Below, piece by piece: positions 1 through 8,726 of a stretch of 64,000 nt of DNA. The notes under the pieces are model-generated. The model had not been told where the DNA came from. It saw only the letters and a list, made by a program, of their open reading frames with translations, and did no database searches. This DNA is from Bin80 sp965203305. Its GTDB lineage: Bacteria; Bacteroidota; Rhodothermia; Rhodothermales; Bin80. Positions within the stretch are counted from its first letter, which is position 1; each line of letters starts with the position of its first letter. The stretch lies in the NCBI GenBank assembly GCA_965203305.1, contig OZ241874.1, positions 62,001 to 126,000 on the forward strand, read 5' to 3'. Made by a program: the position numbers and the translations under genes.

Positions 1-2993
1 GTTCCTTTCCGTTGTGTGAAGTCCCCGTGGATCAGCACCGAACGAGCTTTCGTATCCGTGTTCATATCGGCGTTCAGCCCGCCAGTCCCGCTGAGCATAA
101 GATCTCCCATGAACTCTGTCATTTCCGCGCGTGGCCAGATCGTGGCCGAGCTCAGAGCGACATCCTTGGTGATGACTGCCTTCTTGCTGCCGTCTGTGAT
201 TTCCACCGATCCCTTCATGGCGAACAGGCTGTCCACGGTAAGCATCTTGCCGTCCCCGGTGGCACCCTTCAGGTACAGCGTCCCGTCCCAGTTCCCGGTC
301 CCCGGGGTCATCGTGCCGTCAAGGACGACTGTCTGCAGCATCTTGCTGTCGGCACTCGCATCAATGGTGGTCTGCTTGCTTCCCTTCGGGACTTTGATCC
401 TGTCCGCGGTCAGGCTTCCCGTCAGGGTCAGCAGCACATCGGGACGAGTGTCTCCCTGCACATTGTTTCGCTTCTGCGTGTCTTCCGGCCCCAGCATCAG
501 GGTCCCGTCTCCCAGGTTGATCATGGCATCTTTTTCCACGGTTACCTGGGCCGTGTTCCCAATATACTTGCCTTGACTCACCCGTCCCAGCACATGCAGG
601 TCGCCGCCTCCGGTCATCAGTTTGCTCTTGCCATTCACGCTCACCTTCCCGTGCACCCTCACATCCTGTCCCTCCGTGTGCAGTTCTCCTGCTGCCACAA
701 CTATGCTGTAATTGTCTACCTTCGTGGCATCCGCATCCGTGCGATGCAGCGTAGAGGTCCCTACGGTCAGCATTCCGTCCACCATCAGCTTCCCTTTGGT
801 GATCATCAGTTTGCCCATAATGGAGCGGTCTCCGCTCGTGGTGATCTCGGCACTGGCATGATTCACGATCACATCCCGCGGGTCAAACCATTCCAGCGCA
901 TCGGTCACTGTGCGCTTGCCCGGCGTGATATAGGTCAGGATGTAGCGATCATTTGTATTGGCGGTTTTTGCCTTGTCCGTGGAGATGCTCCCCGGATCAT
1001 TGGTATCCTTTTCCAGCATCCCGTTCTGCACCGTGATATGCTCCGTCACATGCAGGGTGGAGTCGGTTGTGCTCTCGGCATTCACTAGTGACAGCGTGCC
1101 ACTGCACAGCCCCAGGTTCTTGGTCTTGACCACCTCGTCCAGCCGGATCTCCCTGCTGCCCGCATGGATCGCAAGGGCATCCAGCAGATCTGCCAGGGCG
1201 GCCTTCTTGACCAGATCAGTCTTTCGGCTGCCATAGGTCAGTTTTTTGATTGTGGAGGCTTCGTCCAGCTCCCCGCTCAGCTCTCCCAGGAGGAGCAGAG
1301 ATTCGGTCACCTTGACATCCTTGTTCACCGTCAGTTCGGCACCAGATCCCACATGGAGGGTCTTCACCGTGAGGGGGCCTCTTTCCACATCCGTATCCCC
1401 GAGTACCACCAGGGCATCCAGCATCAAGGCGGATCCCCGCCCGGTCACGACCTGGCGGCTGGTTCCCGTGAGTTCCACATGATTCCCGAAGGTAAGCCGG
1501 GTGTCATTCCCCAGGCACATCCCGCCAATGCTGGAGGTGGCGGCATGTCCCATTCCGATGGTATTCCCTTTGGCAGAAATTATACCTCCTACACGTACAT
1601 TGTGCGCCGTTCGGCGCATGTCTGTACCGGTTTTCAGCATGTCTGAATCCAGATGCACCCGCCCCTTGTCGCTGAAGTCCTCGTCATCGTGAATGATCAG
1701 TTTGCCCTTGATCTCCGAAACCCGTGCAATTTCTGCGCTTCCCCTGTCCAGGGCGACGGGGGCCATAAACAGAACCCGGGGAGCACACGCCGTGCTGGAC
1801 TGGGTGGCATGGGAGGCCGTTTCCGTGAGGCTGTTGGACGCTACATCCAGATGTCCCGTAATCATGGCCGCACCTTCAAACTGCACTCCTGGAATGTGTG
1901 CTGCCCGCGGCTTCTTGTCTGTTCTTCGGGTTACATAGGCACACTTGTAGTCTCCGCTACTGCCATCCTGCACCCCCTTGCGGGCACTGGTGCTGCGGGG
2001 AGTTCCAGCGTAGCCGTTGTACAGACCCGATTTTCTGCCGTCCGTCAAAATCACATTCCCACGTATGGTTGATGTTTTTTCAAAGACAATCCGGGCATCT
2101 CCCCATTGCTCAATGTTTCCCTCCACAATGACATCATTGCGGAAAATCAGATCTGTACTGATGTTTTTGGCCTGCCGCGTGGCATCCCCCTCATCAATGC
2201 TTCCTGCCACATTGATCCTTCCAACCTTCTTCAGGTCCACACAGACAGTTCCCATTGCGTCGTACAAGGTAGAGGCGGTTATCTCCCCGCTACCTGTGAT
2301 GCGGAGACAATCGGTGTGTCCCACCCCGTCAGAAGGATCATACGAGCTAATCGGGATGAACTTGCTTCCATCTCCCCGGTATACACTTGCAAAGAGATTC
2401 GTCAGAAACAGATTGCCAGTCCCGGCGATTGTGCCATCCACAGTGAGAACCCGCTCCGTGCCATCTTCATCCCCCTGATTCCGCAATTCGGCAAAGATAT
2501 CAGCCTCTATGGTCAGGGTCGCCCCGCGCTTGACGGTCAGTCCATTGTTAATGACAAAGACAGATCCACCGGCTGGAGTATTTTTGATCGTGAAGTCTTT
2601 GGAGACGATCAGTCTGTCCAGATAGGTCTGGGTGGCGTTCTCCTTAATCAGAAAATCCGTGATGGAATACCGCTCTTCTGATTTTGCTGGCTCCCAGCCC
2701 AGAGGATACTGATTCGCGACCGTGAGCCCCGCAAATTCCACCATGACTTTCTCGTGGAAGCTGAATCGACCGCCGGCCCCAATCTTGAAATTCCCCGTGA
2801 ACACTATCGTTCCTCTCACCGCCGCTGCGTCCCCCTCCAAAAAGGTACCAAAGAGGATCCGCTTGTTCAGTGCGGTAGGAGGCGCACCAACCGTAACTGT
2901 ATCCCCTGACGCGAGAACCTGAATCAGAAAGGTGTTGCCATCCCACTGCCTGGTCCTGAAGGCGTAATCCAGCTTGCACGGCCCCCCCCCCAT
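1..2993 (-). CDS. Giant surface protein, copy 1 (5' part only, runs off the left edge)
   Basis: This reverse-strand reading frame is open from the G tract at 2982-2991 to base 1 and is a clear paralogue of the protein at 48841-54021; base 1 corresponds to about 52016 of that copy, so its C terminus lies outside. The central part (about positions 1-1200) is almost identical between copies, while the first 600 residues are much more diverged. The N terminus is odd. The leader ATG at 3010 (MKHLQKW) is out of frame with the body at ten G; eleven G would put it in frame. An ATG at 2993 is in frame and gives MGGGPCKLDYAF. Either way the hydrophobic signal peptide seen in copy 2 is missing: the tract is joined directly to the segment matching residue 51 onward of copy 2 (SPCRLDAAF). 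I read it as a silent or truncated copy; a secreted product from this start is unlikely. Function unknown, probably an adhesin-like repeat protein. Confidence 0.75.
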   Translation of the reverse strand, partial: MGGGPCKLDYAFRTRQWDGNTFLIQVLASGDTVTVGAPPTALNKRILFGTFLEGDAAAVRGTIVFTGNFKIGAGGRFSFHEKVMVEFAGLTVANQYPLGWEPAKSEERYSITDFLIKENATQTYLDRLIVSKDFTIKNTPAGGSVFVINNGLTVKRGATLTIEADIFAELRNQGDEDGTERVLTVDGTIAGTGNLFLTNLFASVYRGDGSKFIPISSYDPSDGVGHTDCLRITGSGEITASTLYDAMGTVCVDLKKVGRINVAGSIDEGDATRQAKNISTDLIFRNDVIVEGNIEQWGDARIVFEKTSTIRGNVILTDGRKSGLYNGYAGTPRSTSARKGVQDGSSGDYKCAYVTRRTDKKPRAAHIPGVQFEGAAMITGHLDVASNSLTETASHATQSSTACAPRVLFMAPVALDRGSAEIARVSEIKGKLIIHDDEDFSDKGRVHLDSDMLKTGTDMRRTAHNVRVGGIISAKGNTIGMGHAATSSIGGMCLGNDTRLTFGNHVELTGTSRQVVTGRGSALMLDALVVLGDTDVERGPLTVKTLHVGSGAELTVNKDVKVTESLLLLGELSGELDEASTIKKLTYGSRKTDLVKKAALADLLDALAIHAGSREIRLDEVVKTKNLGLCSGTLSLVNAESTTDSTLHVTEHITVQNGMLEKDTNDPGSISTDKAKTANTNDRYILTYITPGKRTVTDALEWFDPRDVIVNHASAEITTSGDRSIMGKLMITKGKLMVDGMLTVGTSTLHRTDADATKVDNYSIVVAAGELHTEGQDVRVHGKVSVNGKSKLMTGGGDLHVLGRVSQGKYIGNTAQVTVEKDAMINLGDGTLMLGPEDTQKRNNVQGDTRPDVLLTLTGSLTADRIKVPKGSKQTTIDASADSKMLQTVVLDGTMTPGTGNWDGTLYLKGATGDGKMLTVDSLFAMKGSVEITDGSKKAVITKDVALSSATIWPRAEMTEFMGDLMLSGTGGLNADMNTDTKARSVLIHGDFTQRKG
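2982..2991 (-). repeat. Homopolymer tract, G10 on the coding strand, at the start of copy 1
   Basis: Ten consecutive C on the + strand, read as G10 for the reverse-strand gene, directly after the codons MKHLQK. Runs of this length slip during replication. At ten the leader ATG at 3010 is out of frame with the downstream body; at eleven it is in frame. The equivalent tract of the intact copy (48861-48871) is eleven. Confidence 0.9.
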
Positions 2994-3181
2994 TTTTGCA
3001 AATGTTTCATAGGTTTATGTGTTAGTTTATGAAAAGGTTTTATGATGTGATCAGACCAGTATTCGTATAAGATTCTTCCGTTATACACATCAAACAGTAT
3101 ATATGATCAATCTCTTTACAATTTTTCAGATCTTTTTTTCGGAAGAAGGATTTGTCTTCCTGTTCGTGTATGATCAAACGG
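2992..3181 (-). promoter_or_regulatory. Leader DR1 of the giant surface protein family (5' UTR and probable promoter)
   Basis: About 190 bp that is repeated in direct orientation at 5941-6130, with about two differences in the first 155 bp and weaker similarity to the shared GATCAAACGG end. The part nearest the gene is also recognisably similar to 48715-48840 upstream of the intact copy. It carries the ATG at 3010 and, about 70 bases upstream on the reverse strand, a TATAAC box (3080-3085) preceded by TGTG that is conserved in all three leaders and could be a -10 element. Promoter activity is inferred from position and conservation. Confidence 0.65.
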
Positions 3182-3188
3182 GGCATAC

Positions 3189-3236
3189 CACAGAGAAAAA
3201 TCGCTCCGAGAGTGCGTGCAGGCATATCAGGGCGGG
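3189..3236 (+). repeat. Dispersed repeat, copy A
   Basis: One of four related copies in the window (others at 47325-47396, 54131-54196 and 62000-62060). The core reads TCGCTCCGAGAGTGCGTGCA followed by GGCATATCAG and a GGCGGG end. It lies just upstream of leader DR1, pointing away from the surface protein gene. It lacks the TTGCAAAAA end seen in the other copies. The rest of 3237-3471 holds no recognisable gene and should contain the promoter of the dam gene. Confidence 0.6.
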
Positions 3237-3471
3237 CCTGTCTGATCGCCTTTTTGGGAGATACCCAGAGACCGGAACGAATCAGTCATTATGCAGTTAT
3301 CTTCTTCTGTCTGGTTCCGATTTGGATGTCCGATTCTTAGCGATGTGATAAGAGCCCAAGCGAGGCAGAGTGATATATGTGTCAAAAAATACTGTCTCAT
3401 GATGAGCTCCGTCCCCGATCCAACGGACATGAATTTTCAGAAATCACTCCTGGAATTTTTGCTCTGACTCC

Positions 3472-4137
3472 ATGATTCAGTCAGGCGTACAGGGAGAGAC
3501 TGCCACAGATGTATCCGTTTTATCCCATACAAGTAGATCCCCACTCCGATATCCAGGGGGCAAGAGCCGGGCCGTATCTGTTCTGCGAGACTATATACCG
3601 GATGGTACAGAGCGACTAGTATCTCCGTTTCTTGGCGGGGGAAGTCTTGAATTGTCCTGTGCGGCAGATGGGATTGCTGTACATGCAGCGGATGCCTTTG
3701 CTCTCCTCATAAATTTTTGGGAATACGCAAAGAATGAACCCCATGTTCTCTCAGACAGGGTTGCGATGTACTATCCGTTAAAGCGTGAACAGTTCTATTC
3801 CCTGCAAAAGCAGATTACGGGGATGGAAGACGATCTTGAGCGGGCAGCCGTCTTTTTCGTCCTGAATCGTGCATCATTTTCAGGAATCACATTGTCTGGA
3901 GGGATGTCGCCCGGGCACCCTCGTTTCACGAAAACGGCGATCCAGCGTTTGCGAGACTTCCATGCACCGAACCTTCATGTTGCCTGCGCGGATTTCAAAG
4001 ATACACTGGCAGCATACCCCAACGATTTCCTCTACCTTGATCCTCCGTATGCCAATGGAGAACGCCTCTATGGAATGCAGGGCCATGTTTCGTGTCTATG
4101 TAGTGGGTATTCTGTGCAAATGCACCGGAAGCAGTGA
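3472..4137 (+). pseudogene. dam: DNA adenine methylase (D12 class), truncated by an IS110 element
   Basis: The product would transfer a methyl group from SAM to N6 of adenine. Visible motifs are PLRYPGGKSR near residue 25 (the N-terminal SAM-binding motif of the class), FLGGGSLEL near 52 (motif I) and FLYLDPPYANGERLYG near 190 (DPPY catalytic motif). Family members usually continue for about 70-100 residues after DPPY, but here homology stops near LYGMQGH (about 4085) and the last 17 residues look unrelated. The IS110 transposase begins 356 bases downstream, so insertion of that element is the likely cause. I could not find the missing 3' half on the other side of the element. A short protein may still be made, but activity is doubtful because the C-terminal part is lost. 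Confidence 0.75.
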
Positions 4138-4140
4138 GGA

Positions 4141-4492
4141 GAAGAAACAAAAATGCCCCCTATATCTTTTATGAACTATTAAATGGGGTAGTTTCCAGGT
4201 GTGGATGCAGGGGGCAGGAGAGTCCGGCGAATGCTGCTGTTTTGTTGGCGTTGGAAGGGACGGTTGGATCGGTATCCAGAACTTCCGTACGTTTCACTTT
4301 CTCACAGCGGATGAACTCCCCGGGAGTAACTAGTAGCCCCCAGCATCTTGAATGCCCGGGGGGGAGATGTACCCCGGGGAGTTGCTGTGACCGACATCCT
4401 GTGAAGAGTATGTGCCACTTGAGCACCCATATAGGGGCAGATGACGGTCACCGCTGATCCGCATTCCTTTTCACCTTCAGAACAAATATACG
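4141..4492 (+). ncRNA. Candidate IS110 bridge RNA region
   Basis: IS110-group elements encode a structured guide (bridge) RNA between the left end and the recombinase gene that selects target and donor DNA. The 350 bases here have no convincing coding frame and contain a strong stem: AACTCCCCGGG at 4314-4324 pairs perfectly with CCCGGGGAGTT at 4373-4383, enclosing a 48-base internal part that also has G- and C-rich arms. Location and structure fit a bridge RNA; the boundaries and the loops are not determined. Confidence 0.45.
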
Positions 4493-5815
4493 ATGAATCC
4501 TGAAGTAAACCGCACTGCCTTTGCCGGCATTGACTGGGGGGATTCCTCCCATCAGGTCTGCGTTCTTGACTCCGAGGGCACTGTTCTTGGAGAGAAAGCC
4601 TTTGCCCACTCCGGGGAAGGGTTGCGTGACATGATCACTTGGCTTCTTGCTTGCGTCAGCTGTATCTCGGCCCAGATTGCTGTTGCTATTGAGCGTCCGC
4701 ACGGTGCCGTGGTGGACACGCTGCTGAATCGGGGCTTCCAGGTCGGCGCCATCAATCCCAAGCAGTCGGATCGCTTTCGGGACCGGTTCTCCCCCGCAGG
4801 AGCCAAGGATGACCGCCGGGACGCACGCGTCCTCGCCAGTGCCATCCGAACCGACCCGCACTGCTTCCGAATGCTCTCCCCGCTGCCTGCCAAGCAGGTT
4901 GCTCTGCGCGAATGCTCCCGCATGACAGAGGATCTGACCGAGCAGAGAACCAAACTCACCAATCAGATCCGACAGCGACTCCATGAGTACTTCCCCCAAT
5001 TCCTGGAACTGGGCGGAATGCTCTACACCCTGTGGCTGCTGGAACTCTGGAAACTCATCCCCACCCCAGAGCGGGCGAAGCGGGTACGGCTCAAAACAGT
5101 CGCCACATTGATGAAAAAGCACCGCATCCGTCGACTGACTCCGGAGCAGGTCCTGCAGATTTTACGAAGCCCGTCCGTCTATGTCGCTCCCGGTGTTCTG
5201 GATGCGTCCGTCCGGAATATCCGGCGCCTGTGTGCGCTGCTGCATGTGGTGAACGAACAGCTTCGCGAGGCAAAGCGTGAAACAGAAGCTCTCCTGGATG
5301 AGATGGATGCCGCCACACAGCCCGCCCCGGAAGAGGAATGCCCCGTGGCAGGGGAGACCAGCACAGATGAATCCAGAAGCGAAGAAACAGCCACAGAGTC
5401 CGAATACCGACACAGCATCATTGCGATTCTCCGATCCATGCCCGGGATTGGAACTACGGTCCTGGCAACCCTGCTCTCGGAAGCCGGCGAACTGATCAGC
5501 AAACAGGACTATAGGGCCTTGCGATGTCTGTGCGGGGTGGCTCCCGTTACCAAACGATCTGGAAAAGCCCGGACCGTCGTCCGACGACTGGCAATGCACA
5601 AACGCCTCAATAATGCAATCTACCACTGGGCCATGGTGGCCATGCAGCATGACCCCATCTCCAAAGCCAAGTACAGGGCCCTGCGGGCACGAGGACACTC
5701 CCATGGACGCGCGCTGCGAACCGTGGGAGATCGCCTCCTCGGAGTCGCATGTGCCATGCTCCGAAATGGAACCCTGTTTGATCCCGAAAGAATAAGCAGA
5801 AATGCACAGGCATAG
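4493..5815 (+). CDS. IS110-family transposase (DEDD recombinase)
   Basis: A 440-residue recombinase that catalyses RNA-guided insertion and excision of its own element. The N-terminal RuvC-like domain shows GIDWGD (Asp14), AIERPHG near residue 67 and KDDRRDARVLA near 108, which together give the DEDD acidic set. The C-terminal Transposase_20 part starts at MPGIGTTVLATLL (residue 316), with the nucleophile candidate Ser356 in KRSGKARTVVRR. An Ala/Glu-rich linker around residues 265-305 separates the two and makes the protein longer than many family members. The start ATG follows the non-coding bridge RNA candidate. No frameshift is visible, so the element may be active. Confidence 0.9.
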   Translation: MNPEVNRTAFAGIDWGDSSHQVCVLDSEGTVLGEKAFAHSGEGLRDMITWLLACVSCISAQIAVAIERPHGAVVDTLLNRGFQVGAINPKQSDRFRDRFSPAGAKDDRRDARVLASAIRTDPHCFRMLSPLPAKQVALRECSRMTEDLTEQRTKLTNQIRQRLHEYFPQFLELGGMLYTLWLLELWKLIPTPERAKRVRLKTVATLMKKHRIRRLTPEQVLQILRSPSVYVAPGVLDASVRNIRRLCALLHVVNEQLREAKRETEALLDEMDAATQPAPEEECPVAGETSTDESRSEETATESEYRHSIIAILRSMPGIGTTVLATLLSEAGELISKQDYRALRCLCGVAPVTKRSGKARTVVRRLAMHKRLNNAIYHWAMVAMQHDPISKAKYRALRARGHSHGRALRTVGDRLLGVACAMLRNGTLFDPERISRNAQA

Positions 5816-5927
5816 CCAGAAATCTTCCCCAAAATACACACAGAACCACACGCCGAAAGATCAGAACCTATGACTGCCAACCTCTCCTATATTGTCCGAT
5901 TTTTGCCTTCTATAAATGGTGAAGAGT

Positions 5928-5940
5928 CCCCCCCCCCCCC
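5928..5940 (-). repeat. Homopolymer tract, G13 on the leader strand, orphan
   Basis: Thirteen C on the + strand, directly joined to leader DR2. Read from the leader ATG on the reverse strand it gives MKHLQKW, then glycines and about 20 unrelated residues before a stop near 5870. No surface protein body follows, only the IS110 flank. It is the longest tract of the family in the window. Confidence 0.9.
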
Positions 5941-6130
5941 ATTTTTGCAAATGTTTCATAGGTTTATGTGTTAGTTTATGAAAAGGTTTTATGATGTGAT
6001 CAGACCAGTATTCGTATAAGATTCTCCCGTTATACACATCAAACAGTATATATGATCAAGCTCTTTACAATTTTTCAGATCTTTTTTTCTGGGAAAGGTT
6101 TTGGCTTCTCGTTCACATAGGATCAAACGG
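5941..6130 (-). repeat. Leader DR2, direct repeat of the surface protein leader without a gene
   Basis: A second copy of 2992-3181 in the same orientation, near identical over the 155 bp next to the tract and then drifting until both share GATCAAACGG. It keeps the ATG (reverse strand, 5959) and the TATAAC box but drives no recognisable gene. Bases 6131-6352, between this repeat and the Nudix gene, show no feature I recognise beyond room for the Nudix promoter. Confidence 0.85.
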
Positions 6131-6352
6131 AGATTGTACCGCGGATGGTCAGGGAACATGCCAGCCTGAAATTCCTGAGCTGAAGATTCCATCTCCCGCC
6201 ACCCCAGGAATGGATGCAATGGCTGCCTGTGCTGTTCCAGGATTGAGAAGAAATTCATTAGTTTTGATTCACCATGCCACCTAAAAAGTTTCTGCAAGGA
6301 TATCACTATTCAGGCAAGTCCGCTGTGGCAATATGTGGTATTGGGGTAGACA

Positions 6353-7063
6353 ATGAGAGGCTCGTCTCTCTACCTGTTCTTCAGTTATATTTTTGATCCC
6401 GTGCTTTTATATTTTGCGTGCAATCCTGAGGAACTCCACGGTGTCGCAGAACACAGGGTATTGTGTCACAGTCTGGAGGATGCGCAGAGGCTGAAATCGG
6501 AGATGGTCCTTGTGCTTGATCGCAACCCGCTTGGTGATCTCAGGCGGGTTGGCACCGTATATCATCATGCAGGCAATATCCCGCAAGACGCAATCCTGAA
6601 TCTTGATCCGTATGCCCCACCCCGTACTGTGATTGCAGGGGGAGGAATCGTTCGGCACAGAGGTACAGGTGAACTTCTCTGTATCCGGCGGCATGGAGTT
6701 CTGGATCTTCCAAAAGGAAAACAGGATCCCGGGGAAACTGTCGCCGAATGCGCAATGCGGGAGTTGAAGGAAGAAACCGGAGCCAGCGATCTGTGTCAGG
6801 GGAGACTGCTGGGGACCACAGTGCACGGGTATCGCCGTTCGGGATTCTTTGAGATAAAAACTACCTACTGGTACGCGTTTCTGTCTGAAATGGCAGATTT
6901 TGTCCCTGCTGTGGAAGAGAGTATTGAGGAGGTATTCTGGGTTCCTTACGAACAGGCAGAGAAAACGCTGGGATACGCTCCTCTGCGTGATTTTTTGACG
7001 GATGTGAGGTCTGCCTGTGGAAAGGGCCTGGCAGGATTCCCGACTGACGTTCACGAGCAGTGA
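6353..7063 (+). CDS. Nudix hydrolase
   Basis: A 236-residue protein that should hydrolyse a nucleoside diphosphate linked to another group; the substrate cannot be read from the sequence. A complete Nudix box is present around residues 122-144: GKQDPGE, then REL and EETGA at the canonical spacing, giving the metal-binding glutamates. The Nudix fold starts at about residue 83 (PRTVIAGGGIV), which is preceded by an 80-residue N-terminal domain as in several Bacteroidota Nudix proteins. It faces rnd convergently with 49 bases between the stops. The first residues are hydrophobic but are not a clear signal peptide. Confidence 0.85.
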   Translation: MRGSSLYLFFSYIFDPVLLYFACNPEELHGVAEHRVLCHSLEDAQRLKSEMVLVLDRNPLGDLRRVGTVYHHAGNIPQDAILNLDPYAPPRTVIAGGGIVRHRGTGELLCIRRHGVLDLPKGKQDPGETVAECAMRELKEETGASDLCQGRLLGTTVHGYRRSGFFEIKTTYWYAFLSEMADFVPAVEESIEEVFWVPYEQAEKTLGYAPLRDFLTDVRSACGKGLAGFPTDVHEQ

Positions 7064-7112
7064 TAGCTCTGCTCTTCACTCTTTCTCCATAACCTCTGTA
7101 TTTGCCGTATTT

Positions 7113-8285
7113 TCAGTCAACTGACTGCTCCACAGAACACTGCACGGAAAGGGGGCGGACCTTGAGGAGTCCATCATGCATCCCAACCGAGTATTTGCCC
7201 TGAAGTACATCTGACAGATCCCTGCCGACAGCATCCCGCCTCCAGCCATTCTGCAACGGGCTGGCAGGATCCTCGGGATTCAAGACGAAATCCGTAAGCA
7301 TAGAGGTTGTCCCGATCAGATCTGCCTGAATTCCAAGCTCCAGGGCACGACCGGATATGACCGCCTGCAAAAGCTGAAGCTGTGCGGTTTCCGCACTTGT
7401 GAGCGGACGCGGAGCAAGTGGCACCGGGCATTTATCAGGGGATGTATTCAGTGCCTCTGCAATCAGGCTGGCTACTTTAGCTTCGTAGCGGCGCGGCAAT
7501 GAGGGACAGAGGTTTCGAACTGCGCCGGGCTTGACGCATCGCCTCCGTGCGAGTCGCAGAATTTCCGCATTTCCCAGGAGTTTCTTTGGGAATATGCCAG
7601 TTGCCTGAGATATCTGCTTTCTCCAGTCTGCCAGCGCAGCAATCGCAGCGCATTGACCAGGTTTGAGGGAATGTGTTCCGGGAGAGCTCAGGATTCGTTC
7701 TGCGGCTGGCGGGGGGGTATAGGAGCGCGGGTCATCAAATGCATGCATCTCTTCCCTGATCCAGGTCGTACGCCCCTTCTTTTTTGCCTCTGTCAGGAGG
7801 GCCTCTCTGATCTCATGCAGGTAGAGAACATCGCGCTCCGCATAACGGATCTGTGCGGAAGAGAGCGGGCGGCGCAGCCAGTCGGATCGCTGCTGCCCCT
7901 TTGAGAGACGCACGCGACAGATTGTCTGAACCAGTTCAGACAGTGAATAATTCGTCCCCATCCCCAAGAGTCTTGCCGCAAGTTTTACATCAAAGATATT
8001 TTTGGGAACGGCCCCAGAAGCATTCGCAAGCAGGCCAAGGTCCTGGCCCGCATCATGCATGATCTTGACAATATCGGTGCTCTCTAATGCGTTTCTGAGT
8101 GCACTCAGATCATCAAAAGCCAGTGCATCAATGAGAAAGGCCTCTCCGGTGGTGCATGCTGCTTGCACAACAGCCAGGATTGTATCTGGGTGTTTTCCAG
8201 AGATAAATTCGGTATCCAGGGCAATGCAGGGAGATGACTCCATCTGGGAACACAGATCTGACAGTGCCCGGAAGGTATCAACCAT
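7113..8285 (-). CDS. rnd: Ribonuclease D
   Basis: A 3'-5' exoribonuclease that matures tRNA and other stable RNA ends in the cytoplasm. The DEDDy exonuclease domain shows DTEF at residue 24, the middle Asp in HDAGQD near 77, and YAERDVLYL near 146 with the tyrosine of the DEDDy subclass. An HRDC-type region starts near residue 210. Length (390) fits the family. It is transcribed divergently from the ferredoxin gene, with 96 bases between the starts that must hold both promoters. ATG at 8285 is the natural start because the DTEF strand follows at the expected distance. Confidence 0.93.
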   Translation of the reverse strand: MVDTFRALSDLCSQMESSPCIALDTEFISGKHPDTILAVVQAACTTGEAFLIDALAFDDLSALRNALESTDIVKIMHDAGQDLGLLANASGAVPKNIFDVKLAARLLGMGTNYSLSELVQTICRVRLSKGQQRSDWLRRPLSSAQIRYAERDVLYLHEIREALLTEAKKKGRTTWIREEMHAFDDPRSYTPPPAAERILSSPGTHSLKPGQCAAIAALADWRKQISQATGIFPKKLLGNAEILRLARRRCVKPGAVRNLCPSLPRRYEAKVASLIAEALNTSPDKCPVPLAPRPLTSAETAQLQLLQAVISGRALELGIQADLIGTTSMLTDFVLNPEDPASPLQNGWRRDAVGRDLSDVLQGKYSVGMHDGLLKVRPLSVQCSVEQSVD

Positions 8286-8381
8286 GGTACTGGATCAATA
8301 GGGGTTCAGTAGTGTACAACAGGGTTTGCGTACTGTTAGTTGTACTGTCGTTAAATTTGCGCAATTACCATCCCAAAAGAG

Positions 8382-8726
8382 ATGCCGTACATCGTTACTG
8401 AACCATGTATTAATTGCAAGCATACCGACTGTGTAGAGGTGTGCCCTGTAGACTGTTTTTATGAGGGTCCCAACTTTCTGGTGATCCACCCCGATGAATG
8501 CATTGACTGCAATGCGTGTGTTCCTGTATGTCCGGTAGAAGCCATCTATCCAGATGACGAGGTGCCCGAGGAGTGGGAGCATTACATTGAATGGAATACA
8601 CACCTCGCGGAAAAATGGCAGGAGCAGGATCGGAACATTACGGAGAGGAATGACCCGCTGCCAGACTTTGAAGAGTGGAAAACAAGGGAAAAATCTGAAG
8701 AGGATATTCGTGAGTGGGATGCCTAG
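8382..8726 (+). CDS. fdxA: Seven-iron (3Fe-4S/4Fe-4S) ferredoxin
   Basis: A small electron carrier of 114 residues. Two cluster motifs are visible: EPCINCKHTDCVEVCPVDCF near residue 7 and CIDCNACVPVCPVEAI near 40. An acidic tail rich in Asp/Glu and Trp (EEWEHYIEWNTHLAEKW) is typical of the Azotobacter FdI-like FdxA group. Its stop overlaps the end of the convergent ahcY gene by 4 bases. The electron partner is not identifiable from context. Confidence 0.9.
   Translation: MPYIVTEPCINCKHTDCVEVCPVDCFYEGPNFLVIHPDECIDCNACVPVCPVEAIYPDDEVPEEWEHYIEWNTHLAEKWQEQDRNITERNDPLPDFEEWKTREKSEEDIREWDA

Larger units (their letters stand above)
4086..5927 (+). mobile_element. IS110-family insertion sequence (ends approximate)
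   Basis: Defined by the DEDD transposase at 4493-5815, a 350-base non-coding 5' segment and the break in dam near 4085. IS110 elements lack conspicuous terminal inverted repeats, so the exact ends cannot be placed by eye; the right end lies between 5816 and the C13 tract at 5928. The element lies between the two direct leader repeats DR1 and DR2, so recombination between them would remove it together with the dam remnant. Confidence 0.6.

Noticed and set aside
12..2681. Series of long + strand open frames (up to 358 residues) in the first 2.7 kb
   Set aside because: They are antisense to the giant surface protein copy 1, and the same shadow frames recur antisense to copy 2; composition is His/Ser/Arg-rich without any family.
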